This document shows, piece by piece, positions 52,369 to 60,727 of a DNA stretch of 64,000 bases (positions within the stretch are counted from its first letter, which is position 1; every line of letters begins with the position of its first letter). Below the pieces are notes generated by a model. It worked only from the letters and a program-made list of their open reading frames with translations. It was not told the origin of the DNA and did no database searches. The DNA lies in assembly GCA_016703535.1 (NCBI GenBank), contig JADJBV010000001.1, positions 496,001-560,000 on the forward strand, given 5' to 3'. The position numbers and the translations under genes are program-made. The DNA is from Deltaproteobacteria bacterium. Its GTDB lineage: Bacteria > Myxococcota > Kuafuiibacteriia > Kuafuiibacteriales > Kuafuiibacteriaceae.

Positions 52369-54114
52369 TCACTCCTTGGTCAACGGGTGGGCACCCAGGC
52401 TAAAGGCCTGGCCCGGGGTCAGCCGCCGCGCCGCTGGATCGGCGAAGGGGAACATCAGGTTTTCGAAGTCGGGGCAGTCGAAGGGGAACTGATCGGCGGG
52501 GCACTCGGCGGTGTCGTCGATCGGATCGAAGGTCACCAGATCCGAGCCGGTGGTGTGGAATAGGCCCAAATAGTGGCCCAACTCATGGGCGGCGACGTTG
52601 GCGGTCACCAGGGTGCCGTCGACCTCTTCGCCGTTGGGGCCTTGCAGGGGCTGGCCCAACAGCTCGGCGGTCAACACCACGCCGCTGGCCCGGGTCCCGT
52701 GTAGGCCCACCGGACCTGGCAAGCCCGTGGACACACCCAAGACCCCCAACTCTGGGCCAAAGCCCTCGACCAAAAACACGTTGGCCACCCGCTGATCACG
52801 GTTGGCGGGGATGGGTTCGGCCAAGGCCATCAACGCCAACAGCTGCTCGAAGTCGTCGATGAAGCGGAGGTCGCTGCCCGCCGGCTCAGGGACGTCCCGG
52901 AACTGGAGCCTCGCCAATTGCAAGCCAGCTTGCGCAAACAGGATCGCCAGTTCATCTCGGAAGGCCATGATGATCGGATCGTTGGCCGCGGTGGCCGCCC
53001 GAAAGCCCGCCAACCCGGTGAGGTAGATCCGCAGCTCCAGCCGTGGGCCGGGGGTGCTTTCGGTGGTCAGCCACAAACAAACGTCTTCGGACCAGGTCTC
53101 GATTTCATAGACGTGGGCCCCGAACTCCAGCTGTTGGCCCCGATCCCGGGTCGCCGGGATCACCGTCGGGTTGAGGAAGCCATGCAAATTGGCCATGAGG
53201 GTCTGAAAGTTGTTGTCGCCCAAGAAGTCGATGCGACTCCCGCTCGGGAGCTCCACGTGATGAGGGAAGAGCCGGCGCCCATCACGAGTGAAGGGCGTGG
53301 CCAGGTAGGAGGTGGTGCCCGCCGGGATCTGGTAGGTGAAGCGGGCGATCCCGTCTTCGCCACGCCCGCAGATCACCTGGGTGGCGGCGGGCGGCAGGGC
53401 GTGGACCTCGGCGACGTCCGGCACGCAGAAGGCGTTGTTGGCGTCCTGGTGATCGCAGGCGTAGCCGGCCCGGCAGTCCGGATAACGTTGGCAGGGGCGC
53501 AGACACTTGGGCTCGGCCGGCCCGAGTAAAACGATGTTGACGCATTGGTTGTCGCCGCCCCGGTGGTTGGCGCAGCCCGACAACTCGTTGCAGCTCATGG
53601 TGGTGCAGTGGCCGTCGGGCCACTCGGGGGCCAACAGACAACTGCCGCCCCGGCACTGGTTGTCCTGGGTGCAAGGTTCACCGTCCTCTCGATCGAGCTC
53701 TCGGATCTCCGGCAAACAGACCCGATCGCCCCCGACGGTGGTGCAGGTGTAGCCGGCTCGGCAGCGATCGTTGGGCAAACAAAAGGCCGCGCAGAGACGT
53801 TCGCCTGCGGCCTCGGTGCACACGCCATCGGGGCGGTTGCACTCCCGATCGTTCTGGCAGTCGAGGCGGGTGCAATAACCGCCCGGGAAGTTGTCGTTGC
53901 GCAGGCAGTTGCCGCCCGCACACTGGCGATCCCGGGTACAGCCCAGGCCATCGTCTCGCAACGGGGGGCCGGCGTCGGGGACGTTGACGCTGGCGTCGGG
54001 GGCGGGCTCTGGACCCGCGTCGGTCAACACGCTGGCCGGCACCTCCAGCAGCACATACGTTGGGGCTTCGCCGCAGGCGGTGGCGATCATCAGGGCCCAA
54101 CACCACCGCTGCAT
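52369..54114 (-). CDS. Metzincin-like metalloprotease lipoprotein with Cys-rich repeats
   Basis: The 581-residue protein has a lipoprotein signal (MQRWCWALMIATAC). Residues ~55-225 hold several Cys-rich modules of the form C.. DxQCxGGxCL...CT, common in Myxococcota surface proteins. The C-terminal catalytic domain contains the extended zinc site NVAAHELGHYLGLFHTT (near residue 506, HExxHxxxxxH) and a Met-turn candidate ENLMFPF. Secretion and zinc proteolysis are well supported; the substrate is not. A palindrome copy lies at 52920-52933. Confidence 0.9.
   Translation of the reverse strand: MQRWCWALMIATACGEAPTYVLLEVPASVLTDAGPEPAPDASVNVPDAGPPLRDDGLGCTRDRQCAGGNCLRNDNFPGGYCTRLDCQNDRECNRPDGVCTEAAGERLCAAFCLPNDRCRAGYTCTTVGGDRVCLPEIRELDREDGEPCTQDNQCRGGSCLLAPEWPDGHCTTMSCNELSGCANHRGGDNQCVNIVLLGPAEPKCLRPCQRYPDCRAGYACDHQDANNAFCVPDVAEVHALPPAATQVICGRGEDGIARFTYQIPAGTTSYLATPFTRDGRRLFPHHVELPSGSRIDFLGDNNFQTLMANLHGFLNPTVIPATRDRGQQLEFGAHVYEIETWSEDVCLWLTTESTPGPRLELRIYLTGLAGFRAATAANDPIIMAFRDELAILFAQAGLQLARLQFRDVPEPAGSDLRFIDDFEQLLALMALAEPIPANRDQRVANVFLVEGFGPELGVLGVSTGLPGPVGLHGTRASGVVLTAELLGQPLQGPNGEEVDGTLVTANVAAHELGHYLGLFHTTGSDLVTFDPIDDTAECPADQFPFDCPDFENLMFPFADPAARRLTPGQAFSLGAHPLTKE
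52920..52933. repeat. GCAAG-N4-CTTGC palindrome, copy 16
   Basis: GCAAGCCAGCTTGC in the metalloprotease gene; minus-strand codons CAA GCT GGC TTG (QAGL). Confidence 0.9.
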
Positions 54115-54196
54115 CCGGCGGACTATACCAGCCGACCCGCAACTTCGGCCATTCTGCTTGAGCCCACCCTCGACCGGTCGGTACGCTCCAGCTGCT

Positions 54197-55054
54197 TTGG
54201 ATCCCCACGACCTCCTGGCCGATCTGGCCGTCTCCGCCGACCCCCAACGACCCGGCCTGTACCGGGCCCAACTCCCGGACGCCTGGAGTTTCCTCCTGCC
54301 TTCGGGTGGGGTCTTGAGCGCCTTGGGTTTGGTGGCGATGGAGCGCCACTTGGACGATCCGCGTCAGACCATCATCTCGGCCAGCACCATCTTCTGCGAG
54401 GCGCTGCGGGCCGGGCCCCTCAACGTCGAGGTCGAGGTGTTGCGGCGTGGACAAGCCGCGTCTCAGCTCCGGGCCCGGGTGCGGGAAGGGCATGAGCCGG
54501 ATCCGCGGCGCGCCGGCCTGGAGGTCATCGCGACCTTCGCCTGTGATCGCGAAGGCCCCGACGTGATCGGCGCCAGCTTCCCGGAGGTGAAGAGCTTCGA
54601 GGCCTCGGCCCTTTCCCCGGAACACAAATATCGGCTGCCGTTCCTGGAGAACTTCGAGGATCGACTGGCCTTGGGCCACCTGTCCCGGGACGAAGAGTGG
54701 GAGGCTGGGCCCGCCCGATATGCGCGCTGGTTGCGCTACAAGGTCCCGCCGCGTCGAGGAGATGGCACCTTGTCCCCTTACGCCTTGCCGCCGATCGCAG
54801 ATTTGATGCCCCCGGCCTTGTTGCAGCTGCTCGGCCCGACCTATCCGCGATTTTTGGCCCCCTCCTTGGATCTCACCCTCCACTTCCTGGAGGACACCAC
54901 CCGAGATCGGGTCTTGGTGCACAGCTACTGCCGCCGGGCCCGCCGCGGCTACGCCACCGCCGAGGTCGAGTTGTGGGACGAAGACCGACGCCTCTTGGCT
55001 TACGGCACCCAGGTGATGATGTTGCGGCGCTGGCCAACGCCTCCGTCGCCGTAA
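54197..55054 (+). CDS. Acyl-CoA thioesterase-like (double hotdog) protein
   Basis: The protein has 285 residues if translation begins at TTG 54197; a TTG 39 nt upstream is also possible. It has the repeat layout of TesB-like thioesterases: PDAWSFLLPSGGVLSALGLVAM, then IISASTIFCEALRAGPLNVEVEVLRRGQAASQLRARV for the first hotdog and PSLDLTLHFLE...VLVHSYCRRARRGYATAEVELWDEDRRLLAYGTQ for the second. Such proteins hydrolyse acyl-CoA in the cytoplasm. Substrate length is unknown. It is divergent from the metalloprotease gene. Confidence 0.8.
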   Translation: MDPHDLLADLAVSADPQRPGLYRAQLPDAWSFLLPSGGVLSALGLVAMERHLDDPRQTIISASTIFCEALRAGPLNVEVEVLRRGQAASQLRARVREGHEPDPRRAGLEVIATFACDREGPDVIGASFPEVKSFEASALSPEHKYRLPFLENFEDRLALGHLSRDEEWEAGPARYARWLRYKVPPRRGDGTLSPYALPPIADLMPPALLQLLGPTYPRFLAPSLDLTLHFLEDTTRDRVLVHSYCRRARRGYATAEVELWDEDRRLLAYGTQVMMLRRWPTPPSP

Positions 55055-55180
55055 AAACGCCTCAACTTGGCGCATGCCCCGGGGCGGTTCGTACAAGATC
55101 GATCCTCGTCGGTTTCGTCTCGAGACGAAGGGCCGAGCCGGCTCAACTCAACCCTGGGCTGGCCGCAAAACACTACAGCG

Positions 55181-55753
55181 ATGAAACGCGCGATCTGGAT
55201 CGGCCTGTCAGTGATGTTCGGATGTGAGGTGAGCGCCCCGCCGACCTCGGCCCCACCCAAGGTGGCGGTCCAAGCGGCCAAGGTGGAGGCCCCGACCCCG
55301 TCCGAAGGGCCGAGCCCCGAAGAGGTCGAGGCGCTGCGGGTCGCCCTATTGGGCGCGCCCAAGCAGGAAGAGACCCCACCCACCCCGCCGGCCCCCGCCA
55401 AGTTGCGCCCGCGCCGAAGGCCGTCGGATGAAACCGCGGAGCTCGAGCCCGAACCCGCCGCCCCCGCGTCGTTGTCCGACGACGAGTTCGCCGCCACCGT
55501 CGGGGCGTGGAAGGGCATGCGCCGTTGTTTGGACACCGACGTCAGCCGGGTCGACAACCGAGCCGGGGCCTTGCGCATGGCGGTGACCATCCGCGGAGAT
55601 GGTTCGGTCTCGGACGTCAAAGTGTTGAACGCCAGCGAGGGGGCCGCCCAGACGATCTCCGGCTGCGTCGAGAAGGGCACCCGTCGACTCCGCTTCGCCT
55701 CCTTCGCCGACGCCAGCGTCGAGATCACCAAAGAGGCCAAGTTTGTCTTCTGA
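55181..55753 (+). CDS. AgmX/PglI-like C-terminal domain lipoprotein
   Basis: The protein has 190 residues from ATG 55181. MKRAIWIGLSVMFGC is a lipoprotein signal. A Pro/Glu-rich linker leads to a C-terminal domain (VGAWKGMRRCLDTD, MAVTIRGDGSVSDVKVLNAS, ISGCVEKGTRRLRFASFADA, TKEAKFVF) with the paired Cys and TonB-C-like strands of the AgmX/PglI family described in gliding and cell-envelope proteins of Myxococcota. The partner is unknown. It is the last gene before the non-coding block. Confidence 0.8.
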   Translation: MKRAIWIGLSVMFGCEVSAPPTSAPPKVAVQAAKVEAPTPSEGPSPEEVEALRVALLGAPKQEETPPTPPAPAKLRPRRRPSDETAELEPEPAAPASLSDDEFAATVGAWKGMRRCLDTDVSRVDNRAGALRMAVTIRGDGSVSDVKVLNASEGAAQTISGCVEKGTRRLRFASFADASVEITKEAKFVF

Positions 55754-55956
55754 GCCTGAAAAACATAAAAATCGATCGGCAGGTTTTGATCCGAAACGCG
55801 CCCAATAGTTTTGGATAATTTCGAGGGGGGTACCGAACCCGGGTGCGGGTGGGCCTCGGCGGCCGAAAGTTGAGCCTCCCCATCGCCGTGGCCACCTTCC
55901 CGGCGCCGGGGTCCCTTCCTCACCCCACCTGTGCCCCTGTGGAATCCATAACGCGC

Positions 55957-55962
55957 TATAAT
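55957..55962 (+). promoter_or_regulatory. Candidate -10 element for the structured RNA
   Basis: A consensus TATAAT in an otherwise GC-rich genome, pointing into the structured block. No good -35 hexamer sits 16-18 bp upstream, so sigma-70-type promoter activity is only a guess. Confidence 0.3.
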
Positions 55963-55970
55963 TTAAGGCT

Positions 55971-57160
55971 AAAAGTGCCCAATCTCGACTCGAGATCCAC
56001 AGGCCGCTCCCCAGGCTACTCGCTTCCACATGTCGGGCGATTCACCGCTGTTCCACCATCAATCACAGCTCATTCACAGATAACTCACTCCTGCCTGTGG
56101 GGAATTTTGAAAGAAAAATCGACAGTTGGGAGAATTTATTTTCAGAAACCACCTTGCGTTGAGGCCGCTCTCGTGAGAAATCTCCACCTGCGTCTGGCGA
56201 ACGGCGGTTGAAGCTGCTGGTCAAAAGAAGGCGGTGAGCCGAAGCGGAGTTGGGCAACCAAAGCCGTGGCTCGAAAGTCTCGAGCAGGAGGATCCAGTCG
56301 GAGACGAGTGGGTCGCTCCGGATGAAGGAAAGACGCTGAGGTCGGTTGGATCGGGCGAGCGCGCAAGCGAAGGTCTGATCTGGCAACGTCGAGAGCGGAG
56401 GTTCCGGTGTAAATCGGAGCCGCGTCATCCGGAAGGGTCCTGGAGGAGAAGGAACCCGAAGAGGGGAGCGAGTCAGAAGCGCAGCTAATCCCTGCGCCAT
56501 GAACACGCATCTCCGCGCGGAACGAGGCCTCGAAGTCGAGGTCGTCACCCGTGGCCGCTGGCCTCTGGCTGGTGAGCGGGCAACGATCAACGGCATGGGG
56601 GCAGCACCCGGTGACGAGCCGGGGGCGCTGCGCGGCGAGAGAAGCCCCTGAACGTGGAGAACCCTGGACGTGGTCGCGGGCCTTAATCAGCCTGTGAAAC
56701 GAAGTGGCGGAGCAAACCGTCGAGGGGCGAAGAAGCCCGAGGACGGAACGTAGCGGAGGCCTGGGAACCTCCGCGGCAAGTGGACGCCATTTTGGAGGCC
56801 GCGATGAGGGCCAAAACCCCGGGTAGGCCAGCCGTCGCCGAAAGGTGAGGGCGGGTCGAACGTGAAGGTGCTCTGTGGAGGCACCGGCCGCTCCGACTGA
56901 AGCCGAGGGTCACACCTCGGCGAACGGGCGGGCCCGAAAGGTTGCTGGAGGCACGGAAACAGGCCCCCAGCGACCCAGGCGATCAACCCAATGGGTCGCC
57001 TCGGGTTCGTCATATACGTCGGGATGGTGGTGAACCTCGGGAGAGACGACATGGGCATGGCGTGAGCCGAGTCCGTGTGATCACGTTCTGACTTCGGTCT
57101 ACGAAGGGGAACCGCCGGATCAGAAGTTTGTTCCGTCGAGCGCCAGGCGCTCCTTTATTT
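55971..57160 (+). ncRNA. Candidate large structured non-coding RNA
   Basis: Many short helices lie in order on this strand: GCTCGA/TCGAGC (56269-56285), a GCAA tetraloop in CGC-GCAA-GCG (near 56362), TTCCGG/CCGGAA (56402-56434), GGGTCC/GGAACCC (56435-56457), nested GCAGC/GCTGC and CCCGG/CCGGG (56601-56631), nested CCGTC/GACGG and GGGC/GCCC (near 56717-56746), GCGGAGG/CCTCCGC (56753-56774), a GAAA loop in CGCC-GAAA-GGTG (near 56832), GCCGAGG/CCTCGGC (56902-56921), GTTGCTGG/CCAGCGAC (56940-56978) and AGGCGA/TCGCCT. An intrinsic terminator follows on the same strand. The 5' end is uncertain (between ~55970 and ~56170). I recognise no known family; the pattern does not match RNase P, tmRNA or 6S RNA. 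Confidence 0.45.
57138..57160 (+). terminator. Intrinsic terminator
   Basis: GAGCGCC (57138-57144) pairs with GGCGCTC (57146-57152) and is followed directly by CTTTATTT. The U-rich tail is on the plus strand only, so it ends a plus-strand transcript; no plus-strand protein gene lies within 1.3 kb upstream. Confidence 0.65.
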
Positions 57161-57233
57161 CCCGCCGGACTACCGGTCCGCGGTCGAAGCCCCCCAGCCA
57201 TCCCTTCATTCGTACCGGTTCGGGGCCGTGGCC

Positions 57234-57782
57234 TCAGCCGAAGCAGATCCGCTGACAGAAGGTGTTCTGATCGCCCCCAGGGCAGCGGGGCAAAAAGCGG
57301 ATGGTGCCGGTGATCGGGGCGCTGTCTTCCGTGGATCGGACCTCGACCTTCAGCTCCAACATCTCGTCGGCGACCGGGATCCCGATCGGCGTCGGGCAGA
57401 GGAAAAGCGGGATGCTCTTTTCGGTGTCGAAGTTGGCGCCGCCGGCGGTCAAGCGCACCTTGTGTTGGGCCTTGGACACCAGCTGGCCCGTGGCCACCCG
57501 TCGGGCCTCTCGGGAGATGATCGGGAAGTCACCCACCGCGCTGACGCCCTCTTGATCGAGCCGCACGTTGACGAAGACGTGAAAGCCACCTTGGGCGCCG
57601 GGCTCCAACATCAACTCTTGGCCGTCGGTGATCGGCACAAAGCCGGGCATGCCGTCGGCGGCGCCGGTGCCGATCGCCAGGTTCAGGTTGGACGGGCCCG
57701 GAGGGGTGGGCTCAGGTGGGTCGGTGCCACAGGCGGTGGCCACCAGCAGGCAGCCAAGGAGGAGGTGAGCCGAGCTGCCCAT
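57234..57782 (-). CDS. Small lipoprotein of unknown function
   Basis: The protein has 182 residues from ATG 57782 with a strong AAGGAGG just upstream. The signal sequence MGSSAHLLLGCLLVATAC ends in a lipobox. The mature part starts with a Pro-rich linker and is mainly beta (LNLAIGTGAADGMPGFVPIT, GFHVFVNVRLDQEGVSAVG, VRLTAGGANFD). It ends with closely spaced Cys residues (FLPRCPGGDQNTFCQRICFG), so disulfides are likely. No family recognised. It follows the DUF2330 gene by 17 nt and is probably co-transcribed with it. Confidence 0.8.
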   Translation of the reverse strand: MGSSAHLLLGCLLVATACGTDPPEPTPPGPSNLNLAIGTGAADGMPGFVPITDGQELMLEPGAQGGFHVFVNVRLDQEGVSAVGDFPIISREARRVATGQLVSKAQHKVRLTAGGANFDTEKSIPLFLCPTPIGIPVADEMLELKVEVRSTEDSAPITGTIRFLPRCPGGDQNTFCQRICFG

Positions 57783-57799
57783 CTCCTCCTTCTACAACC

Positions 57800-59485
57800 T
57801 CAGGCCCGATTCCGGCGACGGGCGATGATCATCCCGAGGCCCAGGAGGATCCCGGAGGCCAAGCCGGCGCTGGGACGGCCATTCAAGCACTGGCAGCCGT
57901 CTTCGTCCGGATCCTGATCTGCGGGCGAGATCCGACCGCTGTTGTCGAGTTCGATCTCCGGCGCACCTTCTTCGCGCAACACCTCGATCCGGCGGCTGTA
58001 GGGCACGCCGGCCCGATCCCGCTGGTTCCAGGCGGCCTGGTTGTTGAGGAAGAAGCGGCGACCGTCGGGGAGGGCCAAGATGCCGCGGGTGTCCCCAGGG
58101 CCGTTTTGAGCGCCATCGCAGAGGTAGCTGAAGGTCGCCTCGTGGATGTTCGAGACCGGGGGGAGCTGGCTGTTGAAGCTGAAGACCGGGTCCTTGGTCA
58201 TCTCTTCGGCGGACAAGGTGGTGTAGAGCCGGGTCATCCAGCGGTGGTCCCGGAAGAGTTGGCCCGCCGCCAAGGTCGGGGTCACGATCCGATCGAAGAG
58301 CTCGTCGGTCAGCACCCGGGGATCGAACTCCAGGTCCAAGCCTTCATAAATCTCCGGACGGGTCTGTCGGTCGTAGCCCAAGTAAAAGTCCAGGCTCTGG
58401 TAATACTGATCTTCGGTGAGCCCTTGATCCCGGAGCGCCTGGGGCATGCCGATCTCGCGGCTCAAGATGGCGATCGCGTTGCTGTCGAAGAGGAAACCGC
58501 GGCTCCGCATCTGGCTCGCGTAGAGCCCCGGATCGCTGATCGCATAAAACTCGGCGCGGGTGCCGAAGCGGCCCTCGAAGTCGAGCACACCCACCATCGG
58601 TGAGGTTTCGCCCGCGTATTCGGTGACGAAGGACTGGCCGTCTTTGGCCTCGTTGGTCGCGGCGATGATCACGTCGTTGTAGTTGGCGCCGGCGTTGAAC
58701 CAGTCGATGTACTCTTCGTTGATCACGGTGTGGCGGTAGTTGACCGGGATGGCCCGGGCGTTGCCGAGCACCCAGACCTGCACGCCCATGTTCGGATCCG
58801 CGGCGACCGAGGTCAGGATGATCGGGATCATCGCCCGATCCGAGGCGTACTTCAGGACCACCGGCTGGATGTCGCCGGACGCGTTGCCCTTCCGCAGCTT
58901 CAGCGCCAAGAAGTAGGAGCCCGGGTGGATGTACGGGCCGACCACGTCTTCGGTCCCGGTGGGGATGAAGTAGCGGTTGGCGGTCAACCAATCGAGCATC
59001 TCTTGCTTCGAGTCACCGCGGAGCACCGCGTAGTCGTAGGGGCCGATGCTGGAGACCTTCACCGCGGGGCTGGGCGGCGGGCTGTTTTCGTTGCTGGAGT
59101 CGAACCCGGCCGCGCGAGGGCCGAACTGGCCTCCGAAGGTGCAGGCGTCGCCCGCGACCTGGGTCAGCCGATACTTTGGTTGGGTGGTGGCGATCGCTTG
59201 AGTGAAGACCTCGTCGACGCCGAGCTCCAGCTCGGGGATCGCGGGCAAGGGCAGGAGCCACCCAAAATCTTGGGGCTCACCGCGGTATTGGATCTGGATG
59301 TGGGCCGTGATGTTGCCCTGACCGTCTGGGGCAAAGACGATGCGCTCGCCCGCCTGCACGATGGGCACACTGGGATCGGGCGGGGCAAAACAGCCACAGG
59401 CCGAGGCGTCGGCAGGGGCCAGGAGTTGGGCGGCGCCGACCAGGGCGCCCGCCAAGGGGAGGGCTAACAGGGAGCGGGTGGTCAT
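57800..59485 (-). CDS. DUF2330 secreted protein with MYXO-CTERM-like tail
   Basis: The protein has 561 residues from ATG 59485. A signal peptide (MTTRSLLALPLAGALVGAAQ) is followed by the DUF2330 hallmark ADASACGCFAPPDPSVPIVQAGERIVFAPDG and RGEPQDFGWLLPLPAIPELE. The C-terminus, DEDGCQCLNGRPSAGLASG followed by a hydrophobic stretch and RRRNRA, fits the MYXO-CTERM surface-anchoring signal. DUF2330 proteins are of unknown function. It is the first gene of a pair with the small lipoprotein. Confidence 0.88.
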   Translation of the reverse strand: MTTRSLLALPLAGALVGAAQLLAPADASACGCFAPPDPSVPIVQAGERIVFAPDGQGNITAHIQIQYRGEPQDFGWLLPLPAIPELELGVDEVFTQAIATTQPKYRLTQVAGDACTFGGQFGPRAAGFDSSNENSPPPSPAVKVSSIGPYDYAVLRGDSKQEMLDWLTANRYFIPTGTEDVVGPYIHPGSYFLALKLRKGNASGDIQPVVLKYASDRAMIPIILTSVAADPNMGVQVWVLGNARAIPVNYRHTVINEEYIDWFNAGANYNDVIIAATNEAKDGQSFVTEYAGETSPMVGVLDFEGRFGTRAEFYAISDPGLYASQMRSRGFLFDSNAIAILSREIGMPQALRDQGLTEDQYYQSLDFYLGYDRQTRPEIYEGLDLEFDPRVLTDELFDRIVTPTLAAGQLFRDHRWMTRLYTTLSAEEMTKDPVFSFNSQLPPVSNIHEATFSYLCDGAQNGPGDTRGILALPDGRRFFLNNQAAWNQRDRAGVPYSRRIEVLREEGAPEIELDNSGRISPADQDPDEDGCQCLNGRPSAGLASGILLGLGMIIARRRNRA

Positions 59486-59651
59486 GGTCGGGCAACCCTT
59501 CCAAGGACCGTGCCGCCGGTCACCCGCCCCGAGGACACTGGAGTTTGCCCGGCCTCGGGCCTCAGAAATTCGACGGATCCGGGGCCGACGACCGGTTTTT
59601 CGGGGTGGGTGCTTTGACTCCCTTCTTCGGCCGCCACTAGCGTCAAGGCCG

Positions 59652-60332
59652 GTGTCGACCCGGGTCCAGCCGCGCCGCGCCGTCCTGCTCTTCGCCAGGG
59701 CGCCCCGCCTCGAGGCGCGACTGAAGGGCTTGGCCAAAGCCGAGGGGCTCTTCCACTTCGCCCGGGCGCGGATCCGGGCAGCGGCCCAGGCCTGCGGCGC
59801 CGAGTTGGTGGTGGTGGGCGCCGGACCTTCGGCGTTGCCCCAGCGTGGGCGCAACTTCGGCGAGCGGATGGCCGCGGCCTTCGCCGATGTCTTCGCCCTG
59901 GGCTTCGACAGCGTGGCGGCGGTGGGCCTGGACGCCCCCGGCCTATCCGCGAACGAGCTCCGGGCGGCCTTTGTGGCTCTGGAGCGAGGTGACTTGGCCT
60001 TCGGGCCGACCCACGACGGCGGCGCGTATCTGATCGGCCTCCGCGGTCACCAGCAAGACGTCCTCCACAGGGTCCGTTGGCAGTCGCGGCACACCTTGTC
60101 CGATCTGCGGGCCCGGGCCGGTGAACGGCCGGTGCACCTGCTCTTGGTCCTGCGGGACTTGGACGCGCCCCGGGATCTGGCGGCGGCCCGGGCCGAGGCC
60201 GAGGCGAGTTGGGCGCCGCTCCTCGAGGCCTGTTTGGGGCGAGGCCCGTCTTCGCCCCATTTGGTGGAGTTGGCCGCCGGGATCTTGTTGCCTCGGGTGC
60301 CTTCGATCCGCGGCCCTCCTGCCCTCGCCTGA
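59652..60332 (+). CDS. DUF2064/TIGR04282 glycosyltransferase-like protein
   Basis: The protein has 226 residues from GTG 59652 (VSTRVQPRRAVLLFARAPRL). AVLLFARAP, GRNFGERMAAAFADVFALGFDSVAAVGLDAPGLSA and DLAFGPTHDGGAYLIGL match the TIGR04282 'rSAM/selenodomain-associated transferase 1' family with a GT-A-like fold. These genes accompany radical SAM enzymes in arsenosugar and related clusters. The gene begins the operon that runs to 63547. The acceptor is unknown. Confidence 0.85.
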   Translation: MSTRVQPRRAVLLFARAPRLEARLKGLAKAEGLFHFARARIRAAAQACGAELVVVGAGPSALPQRGRNFGERMAAAFADVFALGFDSVAAVGLDAPGLSANELRAAFVALERGDLAFGPTHDGGAYLIGLRGHQQDVLHRVRWQSRHTLSDLRARAGERPVHLLLVLRDLDAPRDLAAARAEAEASWAPLLEACLGRGPSSPHLVELAAGILLPRVPSIRGPPALA

Positions 60333-60397
60333 ACCTCATTCTATTCAGTGGATGGGCCGGTCGCCGGGTGGGCGACGACGGCGAGGAGTACGTTTCT

Positions 60398-60727
60398 ATG
60401 GCGAGTCACTATCAGGTCGAGGATTTGGCGCGGTTCGGGGACATGGGGAAGGTCGATCCGAAGAACTTCGAGAACTTCATGAAGTGGTACGGCGGGGCCA
60501 TGGAGGCCGGCGCCATCGACGCCAACACCAAAAAGTTGATCGCCCTGGCGGTCTCGTTTGCGGTCCAGTGCCCCTACTGCATCGACGCCTACAGCAAGGG
60601 CTGCGCCGAGGCCGGCTTTACGCCCGAACAAATGGCGGAGGCGGTGGGCATCGCCGCTTCGATCAAGGGCGGCGCGGTCATCGCCCACTTCGTCCAGGCC
60701 ACCAACACCCTGGAGCGAGAGGGATGA
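60398..60727 (+). CDS. AhpD-like protein (arsenosugar-associated peroxidase-like family)
   Basis: The protein has 109 residues from ATG 60398. It is a carboxymuconolactone-decarboxylase/AhpD fold protein with the redox pair CPYC (Cys58, Cys61) in VSFAVQCPYCIDAYSKGC, followed by GFTPEQMAEAVGIAASIKGGAVIAH. The short form and the neighbours resemble the 'arsenosugar biosynthesis-associated peroxidase-like' family (TIGR04169). Its TGA overlaps the ATG of the FAD oxidoreductase. Confidence 0.88.
   Translation: MASHYQVEDLARFGDMGKVDPKNFENFMKWYGGAMEAGAIDANTKKLIALAVSFAVQCPYCIDAYSKGCAEAGFTPEQMAEAVGIAASIKGGAVIAHFVQATNTLEREG

Larger units (their letters stand above)
55754..57233. other. 1.48-kb gene-free block, AT-rich left part and structured right part
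   Basis: No frame here has a credible start, ribosome-binding site and codon bias. The left part (about 55754-56160) is AT-richer, with TATAAT at 55957-55962 and several TCCACA/TGTGGA words (e.g. 55938, 55996, 56027, 56096) that approach but do not match the DnaA box. The right part (about 56170-57160) is packed with short hairpins and ends in an intrinsic terminator. The last ~70 bp before the next gene show nothing I can name. Confidence 0.65.

Noticed and set aside
55938..56105. Replication origin
   Set aside because: Several TCCACA/TGTGGA words occur, but none matches TTATCCACA, and no dnaA, dnaN, gyrB or rpmH gene is near.
56063..57058. Minus-strand open frames of 177 and 123 codons in the structured block
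   Set aside because: They lack ribosome-binding sites, are Pro/Arg/Ser-rich and lie antisense to the predicted helices; they look like chance frames.
55971..57160. Group II intron without ORF
   Set aside because: A helix near 57067-57105 (AGCCGAGTC with GACTTCGG) recalls domain V, but the tetraloop and two-nucleotide bulge do not fit, no reverse transcriptase is present, and the terminator lies at the 3' end.
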